A stretch of DNA of 64,000 nucleotides from Myxocyprinus asiaticus (taxonomy: Eukaryota; Chordata; Actinopteri; Cypriniformes; Catostomidae), in assembly GCF_019703515.2 (NCBI RefSeq), contig NC_059372.1:25518931-25582930 (forward strand). Direction: 5' to 3'. Below are positions 39,561-51,500 of this stretch, piece after piece. The notes under the pieces were generated by a model. That model was not told the origin of the DNA. It worked only from the letters and a program-made list of their open reading frames with translations, and did not search any database. Both the position numbers and the translations under genes were made by a program. Positions within the stretch are counted from its first letter, which is position 1; each line of letters begins with the position of its first letter.

Positions 39561-42500
39561 GGCGCGTCCCAAACTGCACACTTCTGCACTTTTTTACGTC
39601 ATTTTGAAGTGTAAGTACTGTGAGTAGTATGTTTACACTGAAAATGCAATTAAAAGAAGTGTACTACGAGTACCCGGATGATGCACTTTTTCAACTATGG
39701 GATGTTGGACACTTCATGCACTCAGTACACGTGGCTTGCCATACATAGCAGAAGAGGCGGAGTTACAGGCAGCGATGGTGATCTGGCAAAACAATTGTAA
39801 ATAATGGAGAATATGACAACTAGCGAAACTTCTGTGAAGACAGCTTACAAAAGTGAGTTAAACGCTTTACCATACCATATCATACCATGCTGTGTGAATA
39901 TGTATATTATTATTTTTTTAAACATTTTCCCCCCTTTTTCATCCAATTTGGAATGCCCAATTCCCAGTCCTCGTGGTCACGTAGTGATTCGCCTCAATTC
40001 GGGTGGCGGAGGATGAATCCCAGTTTCCTCCGCGTCTGAGACCATCAACCCACACATCTTATCACGTGGCTTCTTAAGTGCGTTGCCACGGAGACATAGC
40101 GGGTGTGAAGGCTTCACGCCATCCACCACGGCATCCGTGCTCAACTCACCACGCGCCCCACCGAGAACGAACCACATTATAGCGACCCCGAGGAGGTTAC
40201 CCCATGTGACTCAACCCTCCCTAGCAACCGGGCCAATTTGGTTGCTTAGGAGACCTGGCTGGAGTCACTTAGCACGCTCTTGGATTCGAACTAGCGAGCT
40301 CCAGGGGTGGTAGCCAGCGTCTTTTACCACTGAGCTACCCAGGCCCCGAATATGCATATTATTGAGATATTAGTGTTGAACCGAGGGTGGATAGCACGCT
40401 AAAGCTAGTGGCAACACAACGCTTGGGTTTGAAACATCACTTCCGTCAGCTGTTAAATGCCGAACGTTTCCGTGTAGTAAAAAAACGTTAAGTGTTCCAT
40501 TTGGGACGATACTACACTTTGAGAATTCATACACTACATGGCTGAGTGTATAGTATATTTTATAAGTGCATAGTGTATAGTGTGTCATTTGGGACACAGC
40601 TTGTGTGTATTTTGATAGTCTTGACAAAGTCACAAAGTTTGGTTCCTGTACTAAAAACTACAGTATGTGGTATTTAAAAATTATTATCTACCTCTCCCAG
40701 GTCAAAAATGACCCGAATGCAGTTGGAGGGTTAAATGTAAAATATACAATCACCATGAACTTGAGTGCAGACTCTGAATAAATCTTAAAAGTGGATGTAT
40801 GTATAGTGTATCCATTACTTGTAAACAGGATATCAGCAATGTCACCTCTAAGTGGCTCTGAACAGAACATAACCGGGGAACTTATCTGCTTAAGTCAAAT
40901 TATCAGTGAGCGTGGAGGCTCTGAAAACCAGTGATGAATTTTTAACTGGTCTGATGGAGATAGAGTTACAGGAAGGGAGATCCATTGACTGGCCTGTGAA
41001 GGTGAACTGCCCACCTGCTGATTGGGCTCAAAATGATGTGTAAAGCCTTCAGTACATGTTCAAGTGTCCTTAATAATTGAGCTCTATGTCTAAATAGTAT
41101 CACCAAACGGAACTGCAAAAATAATGATTGTTGCAAACAGTCCACCTGCAAACAAACAGATAGTCCCGCACCAAACTCATGCCAATGGTTGAACCAATGT
41201 TGCTGTGTTGTGCTGGACGGAATGCTCCAAACAAACAGAGCTGTTCTGATATCTCCACAGACCCACAGTGTTTACACTTCTCATGAAATCAGCCTATGAA
41301 TGGCTTACTCTGCACATTAATTTGAGAAAATATTTTTAACAAAAAGGCTTCACAATTCAGCTTTAAATGAACTCAAAAGTTATAACGCATTGTCTACACT
41401 GCAAGCAAGCAATGCAAAATATGTAGAATGCTTCCTTTATAATCAACAGTGTTGTCTACACTGCAAGTGCATGGTCATCCAGATGCAGAATCTTTGCATT
41501 GTCTTTCAAATGATTCAGTTACTCTCAAGCAGTACTATGATGAACATCATCATGTGCTCCACAATGATGAAAGTTTAACACTAGCATGCACTGGTGCTAG
41601 ACGACTGTGGCTGCAACCAGAGAACACAAAGACAATCAAGCACATCTTTACCCCTCTTTAATTATGGAACATAGCAAACTGTAAAACACTATGTACTGTA
41701 GATACTATGCCCCCTGTTGTACCTAAATGACTAAAAAAATAATGATGATAATAATAATTTTGGATAATCTTAATCTTAAAATATCAGCCCTGTTATTATG
41801 AATTTGTAAAGAACTGATAATAGACCTTTTTCACAGACTGTGATGACGCGTTTCCGCCTTATTTAGCAGAGTAAATCTAGCAATTTTTTTAGATGATACA
41901 TTTTTAAAATATTGAGTGTAAATTTATAACATTATGCTTTGTGTTATATTACCCTGGAATTAGTTTTAAAAACTAAATTACCACAGCTGCGAGGGGGTTT
42001 CGATTACAGCTGCTGAAAGAGTGACAGTATATTTGGCATCTTCTCTTAATCCACTGCTCTCAATTTTTTTTCCTTTTCTGGAAAGTCATTCAAATGTAAT
42101 ATCTGACTTTTTCTTTTGGTCTTGGAGCAAATGGGTTAGTGAATATAATATTTGCTGTGATCTCCCATTCACCGCTGTCAAAGTTTACCCTGCGAACTTT
42201 TACTTCTGCGCTCTAAAACCCGGCGTGTGAGAAAGGTCTATTGAAATGTTGATATTTGTAGAAATATCAGCATTAAATTCAGTTTATAAGAAGCACCTTG
42301 TAGTGTCATGTCCTTGTGCGCACTGTGTACAATGTAAAAATGTCAACCCTTTTAACTTTCTGAAGTCTTAATAGAGTGCAACAGACTTTTTCAGCCATCT
42401 TTTCTGAGGTGAATCGCAACATTACAAACTTTGATTTGAAGCAAACACATATTTGAAAATTGGACAAAAAGACATAAGATACACGGTGGAAAAATATAGG

Positions 42501-45500
42501 CCTAAACTATTGATTAAAGTTGTTGATTATAATATAGAAACAGTATAGAAACAATATATTTTACATGTATTGCAAACAAATATATAAGTAGTTTGAGAGT
42601 ACCGGGAGACGGATTTGAATGCAGGATGGGTATTGTAGTAATTCACCACAAATTCAGATAATTTTAAACAGAAGCATATACCATCAATGAACAACTTCAG
42701 AGCTCACGGTAGGCCTGGTTTATAAGTTATCATTAAAAACAAATTACATTATGGAAAAAAAAAACATTTATGGGATTCTGAATGGGAACCCAACTGTTGT
42801 GTTCTTTTGTGTCCCAACATATATTAATATTGATTAATTTAGCTTGAGATGGCACAATGCTATTTCTGAACACTTTAACTGATTATTAAAGTGATACAAT
42901 TTTTATAATTGTACAAATATTTACTTTAGTTTGTGATTTATCGAAATTGAAAAGGCATCCTTTTCATAATGCTTATGATGTGCAAATGGTTAATTTATTC
43001 ATGATCAGAAGCCATTAGTTCACAGGTGATGATGGTAGATAGCCCTCATTTCTAAAGATATTCTAAGGCTTTTAAAGTCCTCTAATAATCAACCTTTAAA
43101 GGCCTTCTCATCGATTCGCTACCTGGGGCTACCTTAAAGTGCACCAACTCAAACTTCTTCCTCACAAACAATTCCCCTTAACTGCATTCTGATTCTCAGA
43201 GGTGAAGTCTAATGTAATTAAAGCTTCCTGTAATACACCATCTAGCCTTTATGTCCAATTGTCTGTCAGATGAATCTGCGGCAGATAGTCTGCACTGACT
43301 GTACTGAGCTGAAGGTCACTGGCAGAGGACTGAGAGAGAGGACAGCAGCAATGTGGCTGGAGAACTCGCACACAGGTGCAGTCTGTGAAACTCTGAGGTT
43401 ATGTCCCTCACAGCCTCCTCCAATCAGGGAGTGCAGACCAGGAATAACTCCAGCTTGATCCCTCAGCCAAGGACAGAACATGGGTCAGCACTCACATGTG
43501 ATTGTGCATGCACACACTAGTATGCAAATGCTGGTGTCAGGCTGCACTAACTTACATTTATCCTGCACTCCAAATGCATTCAAATCAAATTTTCAGCTGA
43601 CCGCCTTTGCCAAGTTTGTCCCCAGTTTGAAATCCCCTGGCATAGGGCATTCCCTGATTTCTCTAAGGCTCTCCAAGATAGAACATGGTGCCAAAAAAGC
43701 AAGCCAAAATAGCTCCTTATTATCCTAAAGAACTGCAAAATATCAGCTGTGAAAGGAAGATAGTCCATAAATCAAACTCAAAATCAAAGCCCCCTTCTGC
43801 TTTCTAATGCCAGACTCATGTGTGTCCAGCCAGAGACTATTTAGCTCAAGACAGAGCACTTGTATTAAAATGAATGGTAGAAATTGGAATGCCCAATATG
43901 GCAGATGTAGAAAAGGAAGTCACACCTTACAAGTAAAAGAGCAAATCACCTTTTAGATACAGACATCGCCTGTCAGTCAACTCGAGAATGCACATGCGCA
44001 TTAGCTGGACCAGCCTGAAATATCGTGTGATCTGAGCTCAAGAAGCACAATTTATTATACCAGTGTTGTCAGATTTTACTGCTGATTTGAAATATGTTCT
44101 TGATCATAATCTTGACCAACCGTTTTGGAGATTTCAGTCTTTCCCTATTCAAAGCTTTACTTTTTTGCCGCTTATATCCAAAGAAAATAGCTGTCTGGGA
44201 GTGTTCTAAAGATGGCCACCAAGTGGACTGACTTGCCTTGAAAGGGACTTTGGTCCAGCCCAAGCTGTGCATCACTAACTGCATCACGTGGCATAATTAA
44301 TTGTGGGTTGCCACAGACAGCACAGTAAACTGTGCCTTAATAGAGGTTCCCTTTACATAAGCTGCTGAAATGAATCATTCAGCTGCACTCCAAAAAAAAC
44401 ACAAGCATAATTCTCCACATGCACTGTATGAGAAACTACATGGGTAATATATCGGTCACAAATGCCACAAACTGGTTCACAACTGTGAAGCAACTAACCT
44501 CAAAAATAATAAAGTGTCCATTTAAAACAAGGAGTAGCCAGCTGTCTCCAGGTCATGAGAGTGTGGAGTAAGAAAGACCCAGCCATGTGAAATGGCCTTA
44601 ATAAATGTACTGAAAGTTGCTTTGGATTAAAGACTTACACCTGAACCAGTTAAATAAGTTGCATTAACAAACTCTTAAATTTAAATCTGTGTCTGTGGAG
44701 AACAACAACAGAGGGTGAAAGTTAAGCTGTTGAACACTGTGTACAAACTGAAATTTTTACTTCATCAGCTGATGGCTGATGAAGGTTTTTCTTGAATACA
44801 AAACATTATGGAAAGATGCAAATGTCTCGACATTTATATGGTAAACATCTACCAGTAGCGAATTATGAGGGCCAGCAAAGCCTTCTCTGCTGGCCTAACA
44901 TGCCAAATAAATAAATATTTTTCATCCTTTCATTCTCAATCACCTTATTGCCTATGTATTTTTAATCGCTTTCCACTCTTAATTAATCTACAAACAAATA
45001 GAGAAAAACAAAAAGTTTATCCAGTCAGAATTTATTCCTTGATGCTTACAAGCAAAGTCTGACAACTGTTTCTCAAATCGCATGCCCGAAGCAGCATGTG
45101 AGTCTGAGCTCCACCCCGTTAGGCCTTCAGAATTTCTTCAGAATCCCTCAACAGTGCAAATGGATGGGCAACTAAAGTCAGATTGTCAGATTCATCAGCC
45201 CATCAGATTGATTTATGTGATCTTTAGGATATGTCCCGGTCGAGGCCTTCTATCTGGCCTTGAGTGACGCAATCACACTTTAAGTGATGTACATAATTCA
45301 AGAGTGAAAAACGTAAGATCAAGCTCTCTGACGAGTTGGCTGTCATCACTGCTGGTATTGCCCCTGAAAAAGAGATCCTTATGGATTTAAAAACACGAGA
45401 TGTTCTGCATGACCATGTGATTGGTTAATTTATTACACAGGAAAGGAGGACTGATTTTCACTTCAAGTAAATTGGTAAGTGCTTTTTGCATTGTTATAGC

Positions 45501-48500
45501 AACATCAGGAGTTTTCTAAGTGTAAATTAGGCTGCTGGAGCATTCAGTGTCTGATCATGTTTGAAAAGAGGTGCTGCATTCCATTCAACTCAGAAAGTCG
45601 GATTTTCCAACTTCCTACTAGGAAAAGTGCAATGGAATGCATTTTTAAGTCAGAATTACAACAAGGCTCGTTCAGAAATTCTCAACTCCGATTTTGCCGA
45701 GATGCAGGTGCATGATGTCACACAAACATGTCGACACTCAGGGAGATATACAAAATAAACATTCACTTTATTAAGTAATATCGATAAATGAGTTCGTTTC
45801 CACATTACATGATATTAAAGCTTGTTTAACAAACGCCTGCAGAAACAGGTGTATAAAACATGGTAAATTATAATCTCTTTTGCTTATCATACACCTGAAG
45901 CACAAATGCTAGCGCTGCAGCACTGTTTATCAGTTTGGTTGCTTGGAGACATCTCTAATGAGAGTCAAACCCTTGCTAAGCTAACAGGAGCGTTGCAGTT
46001 TTGTTTCCTTACACGTCATCTTCTGAATATAGGGGAATGGAATGCATTTATGGTCGGAGATATCAAGTAGGAATATCCCACATCCAACTTGAATGGAACG
46101 CAGCATAACCGTGTACCATGACGAAACGAAATTTATTGCAAGCAACATTTAAATTATTAGATATATTTTTCCAGGTATTATAGACCTCCTTGGTAGTTTC
46201 ATATGAAAAATTATGATTTTTGAATGTCTGTTTGGGAGACGATCATTTCACAAAACAGTCATGCTGCAGTTAAAATTAGGCTTGCTTGAGTATTAAGAGT
46301 CGTTTCAAGTTCTGGCTTTCATGTGCGGACATGTTTTTGAAATGTCAATTGGTATTACTAGTTAGCTGCGACATAATGTATGATGCCCAAAGGCATAGGG
46401 AGTCTTATTCATTGTGTTTTCTTAATGGCATGAATCACACTGAAGGCCTAGACCAGGGGTCAGCAACATTTTTGACATGGAGTGCCATTTTTTATTTTCC
46501 TGGTCAATGGCTATGTCGACAACCAAGCCCCCCCCTTGTGAAAATGTTTCTATTTTGCATTTTTCTAATTTAATAATTTAAATCATTTTTCATTACAAAT
46601 GATATTAAACAGTTTGAGTGAAAATTTTGTGAAAAACCCAATGATTATGATTTAAGCATGATCCTGCTTGTAAATTTGTACAGAGCATCTAAAGTGCTTT
46701 AATGAAAGAAAACCTGTCCATTTGTGTTATGAGTTAACAATGTCACAAATTTGCTTATTTGATGACTGATCACTGAAATTGTGTGGAATCTTAAATATTT
46801 CTTATATTATGTCACTGTAATCATTTAATCACTAGCACGCAAGCAACAGCGAGAGAGAAGCAGGCTATTTTATTTATATAATGTTTACCGCACCTGCATT
46901 CTAATCTTGATGTAATCCTTCCTCATGATCACGCAGCATGTTTTCATCAGATGAATGGGAGGCTAAACAGTATTAAAGTGTGACAAGACTTGTGCTGCAC
47001 GTGCAAGCCATTTGCGCATCATAAGTCAATCAACTATTTAGCCCTTTTCAGTTAATCGCACTTGCAAAATCCTAAAACTTTATTTCCAGGTTTAATTTAT
47101 ATTTTGAATAGACTTGAAAAGATTTTTGAAACCCACCATATGGATTTATGTTCCCCTTCTGTCACTCACTCGACATTGTGTCGATGTAGTGACACTAGGG
47201 GTCGATCTTGAGAGCCCGAGACACCTTCAGATCTCTGAGAAAAGGGCATTGTGAATTGGTGAGTAGAATTTGCATGCCACTCCCCCCGACATACGGGTAT
47301 AAAAGGGAGGCTGGAATACAGATTCATTCAGATTTTTTCTTCGGAGCCGAACGGTTGTATTTCAGCGAGCTGAATACTACTACTGATCCATTCACCTCTT
47401 CAGAAGCGTGTGCTGTTGGATATAGAGTGTATTCCAACGGCTTTCTCTCCACTCTGCACTCCACTGCAGACTACGCCCCTGGGCGCTTCGACAGTGCTTT
47501 AAAAGAGTTTATTTCCTCTAAAGAGTATATTTCCTCTATTAGAGCAGGCACAGTGACGTTGAACGTCTTTTTAAAGACGTGTCTTTTTAAAGATGCCCTT
47601 CCGTCTCTGCAGTTCCTGGATGCGGTCGTTACCTCTCTGCCTCTGACTGTCACGATCACTACCTCATGTGCCTGGGCCAAAATCAGGTTGAGGAAGTGTT
47701 CGTGGATGGTTCATGTTCTCAGTGCGAGGGAAAGCCACTTCAGCTGTCCTTCTTTCGAGGGAAAGCCACCTCAGCTGTCCCCCCCGCTGGTCCTTCTACC
47801 TATGGGTACAAGGCCGCCCTCGGGGGCTTCAATGGGTACGGTTCCGCCGGGTAAACCCCCAAGGACCGCCCACTCCCCGGTATGCTTGCTTGCGCCCGTC
47901 CAGTTCTGGGATGAGACAGGCAGCTCGCCTCAGTGCCAGCCTAATGTCTCTTTCGGAGCTCGTGAACCAGATGAGATGTTGATCGCTGCATCGGAGAGCG
48001 CCTTGGTGATGTCAGACACCGAGGACTCGACCGGGCTGCTGCCTTCGGGTGTGGCAGCCCAGTCTGAGGCCAACGCAGAGATGACCGCCATGCTTGCCCG
48101 GGCCACCGCGAGTGTTGGGCTTGAGTGGAACCCTCCACCCACCCCTGAGCACTTGCCGATTGACAACTGGTTTCTGGGTTTGGCGCACCGCTCAGGGCCA
48201 CACCCCCCTCCAGTCCCCTTCTTCCCAGAAGTGCACGATGAGCTGACATGATCATGGAGGGCACCTTTCGCTGCCCGAACTTGATCCTTCAGTTCATCCG
48301 CTCTCACTACCCTCGACGGTGGGGCGGCCGAGGGTTATGCCGCGACACCCCAGGTGGATAATGCGAACGCGACACACCTGTGCCCGCTGAGCACCACCAC
48401 CTGGCGGAGTTGCACGGCACTCACTTCCCGAGCCTGTGGGACGATGTCGTCTCTGGCGACTAAAGCCTACAGCGCTGCTGGTCAGGCCGCCTCTGCCCTG

Positions 48501-51500
48501 CACGCCATGGCCCTCTTACAGGTCCATCAGGCCAAGGCTTTGAAAGAGCTACACGAGGGTAGTTCTGATCCTGGTGTGCTACAAAGCTGCACTCGGCGAC
48601 CGATCTTGCCCTCTGTGCAACTAAGAACAAAGCCTTATCGTTTGCGCATCAACTTGGATCGCATGCAGAGCTTTAGACGCTCTGAGCAGCTCTTTGTCTG
48701 CTTCGGCAGACATCGGAAATGGAACGCTGTCTCCAAACAGAGGCATTCCCACTGGGTCGTAGACGCAATCGCATTGGCCTACCAGACCCTATCCGTGCCC
48801 GCCCCCTTGTGGGTTCGAGCACACTCCACAAGGAGTGTGGCATCCTTATGGGCACTGGCCAATGGCAACTCTCTAGCAGACATCTGTAGAGCAGCGGGCT
48901 GGGCAACACCCACTACCTTCGTGAGATTTTACAATCTGCGGGTTGAGCCGGTTTCGTCCCGTGTTCTTTCAGGTACGAACAGGTACGTTTCGTTACGTGG
49001 GGCAGCTGGCTGGGTGTACCACTTGTGTATAGTGCCTTTCCCCTCCACGAGGTGAAGCCGTGCGCTCTTCTCTCCCATGCGTGTTCACGACCTGTGAACC
49101 CTGGATGTCCTTCCTTCTAGCCCTCTGGCTCACGAATTCTGTGGAGAAATTCGTAGTCAGACCCAGTACATGTGATAATGTGCCCTGTACTGGGGTAAGT
49201 GCTCCACAGGTCTCGGTTACCCCAGTAACCTCCTTTGATGTATCTTCCGCGGTACGGTCTCCCTTTTTCGGTAGACCCACGTCTCCCTTGGCAGAGCCCT
49301 CTCTACCCCAGTCGCTGCATTTGTAGAGCTCCTCCCCTACGAAGGGCAGGACCTACCGCTGCACCTCTTCCATGTGCGGCCTTAGGCCCATATGACGTAT
49401 TCGCCCCTTTTTTACCCTCCCCCTCATGGCAGGGTGTGGCCTCCGCGGGGTCTTTTCCCCCTGAAAGAATAGGAATGGAAAAGAACGCCTTCCCCGGTGC
49501 ATTTTATGAGCATTTAAAGGCCCCAGCCGAATCTAATTTTCTGTGGCGAGAAAAACTTGGTGTGGTGTGGCCTGCTCCCATACTAGATACGTCTCCTTCC
49601 CCCCCTCAGGGTTGTTGGGAATTACATGACGTTTTGGGGTGTCTGGGGAGGCTACGTGCAGTCCAAGTGCATCTGTTCCTACGCTCACAGTAGCTTGCCT
49701 ACACCTGCATAGGCAGTTCACGTAACACAGTTCAGCCATTGTCTCAGTTACTGTCGTAACCTCCGTTCCCTGATGGAGGGACGAGATGTTGTGTCCCTCT
49801 TGCCACAGGCTGAACTACACCGCTGTAATGGCTGAGACCTTGTCTCGGCTCCTCAGTGCAAAAACCTGAATGAATCCGCATTCCAGCCTCCCTATTATAC
49901 CCGTATGTCGGGGGGAGTGGCATGCAAATTCTACTCGCCAATTCTCATTGGCCTTTTCTCAGAGATCTGAAGGTATCTCGGGCTCTCAAGATCGACCCCT
50001 AGTGTCACTACATCGACACAACATCTCGTTCCCTCCATCATGGAACGGAGGTTATGACAGTAACGAGACATTTTCTCTTTTAATCGTTTAATGTCATTTT
50101 GAGTGTGACCATGGTTTAAAGAGGATGTACCAGTATGCTGGGTTGGTAATCTCAAGGATTAATAGTGGTGTTTTTCTTATTGCATTACGTGTTGTTCTGC
50201 AAGCAAAAAGAAACAAATGAAACACGGAATGTAGGCTCATCCATGCAGTCTGACCGAAGCAGTTAACAGAAAGTGAAGCGCTACCTGCTCGTGATGCGCA
50301 AATGGCTTGCACGCACTGCATGAGTCTGTTGGGTATACTGCAGTCTCGTCACATTTTAACTTTTGTTTCATGAGGAAGGATTACATCAAGATGTAGATTG
50401 GAATGCAGGTGCGGAATTTATATAAATAAAATAGTCTATTCCTCTCTCGCCGTTGCTGGCGTGCCGGTGACTACCCCTCCGCGTGCCAATGCTGGCACGC
50501 GTGCCTTAGGTTGCCGATCCCTGGCCTAGACTTTAAATGCATAGCCTGCCACTGACATCTACAGTATACAACTTGAGAGTGGCAAAATAGACTTCTTGAT
50601 GTGCATAATTTGCTTCTGTGAAGCAATATAGTTAATTAACCAGAGAACAATCTTTCCATTAGTAAGCCAGTAAAAGTGGAAACTCCATTACTAAAATCGA
50701 TCAACTCATGAAGTCTGCAATCAATAATTCATAATGCCTTTAAACAAACTTTCTTGATCTTACACTGTTAATGGCAACAAAGCAACTCAGCAGCATATGG
50801 AAGTTTAAAAGGCATGTTCACAATGAGATGAGAACCTCTTCTGAGCACAGTACCTCCCCAGGGAGCTGCACTTGGCTGAGGTTGCATGTGTGGGAAACGC
50901 TGGTCCTGTTCCACTAATCTTCGTTAATGGATGTCGACAGGCCCTTTAACGCAGATCAGAATAGGTCTCTTAATGCAGGATGCTGCCTACCTACACTAAC
51001 ACAACTGCTGTTGGAGGTACAGTAACTGGATACTGTGTGGATAGTGCCGTACAGTGGGTATTCACTTACTGTCGCTCATTTGAAGGGTTCTTAAATGTTT
51101 ATAATTAGCAACAGATAGCTTGATTGCAGATTTACCAATAACTTAATGTTAGAGCACAGTTTTGCTCAGGCAGACTCCGGAAATAAGGTACACTTGGTCT
51201 TGTGTCCAAGCTTACATTAAAGACCCCATGAAATCACTTGACAAGCACAGTTTTCTTTCCTATGCTGACGTACACTGCCTGGCCAAAAAAAAAAAAAAAA
51301 GTCACTGTCTGAATTTAAATAAGCATATACTTAAGAGCTTATGATTGGATCATTATTGCAGTAATTAATATATTTCAGCTGGCAACAATTCTTTTAACCC
51401 TAACTGATGCAGTGTGTAGCTTCACATTTCTTAAACAACCATGTCGGAAGACATATCCCGTGGCAAAGATGTTACTGTGTATCAGAAGGGGCTAATTATT

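Larger units (their letters stand above)
37658..40734. mobile_element. Possible piggyBac-like MITE split by later insertions
   Basis: TGCATTTCGGGTCAGTTTTGAC at 37658 is inverted as GTCAAAAATGACCCGAATGC at 40701-40720. The right end continues AGTTGGAGGGTTAA, fitting a GGAGGG|TTAA piggyBac-type end. The matching left tip is not clear. The interval between contains (TA)n, a Tc1, another DNA element and a SINE, which would be later insertions. Tentative. Confidence 0.4.
47150..50072 (+). mobile_element. Internally deleted DIRS-type retrotransposon
   Basis: Inverted terminal repeats of about 170 bp (47174-47350 and 49847-50020) share GATGTAGTGACACTAGGGGT, GACATACGGGTATA and GATTCATTCAG. An internal complementary region (49741-49795) matches the right extension (50015-50071) in inverted orientation, the arrangement used by DIRS elements to form a circular intermediate. 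The interior has a gag-like ORF and the C-terminal end of a tyrosine recombinase, but no reverse transcriptase or RNase H. At about 2.9 kb it is roughly half the usual DIRS length. Confidence 0.9.
46454..50523. mobile_element. hAT foldback element split by a DIRS retroelement
   Basis: The ends CAGGGGTCAGCAACAT and GTTGCCGATCCCTG match the 909-bp element at 27830-28738. GCCTAGAC flanks both sides (46446-46453, 50524-50531). The outer parts (46454 to about 47121 and about 50073 to 50523) align with that copy, including the internal foldback arms. The 2.9-kb remainder is the DIRS insertion. Confidence 0.92.

Noticed and set aside
40270..40347. tRNA-like sequence with good A and B boxes on the - strand
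   Set aside because: It is continuous with a 300-bp SINE body, an A/T-rich tail and a 16-bp target duplication, so it is the head of a SINE and not a tRNA gene.
47208..48251. Longest ORF in the window as a host gene
   Set aside because: It begins in an inverted terminal repeat and ends with the DIRS gag-like motif. It belongs to the retroelement.
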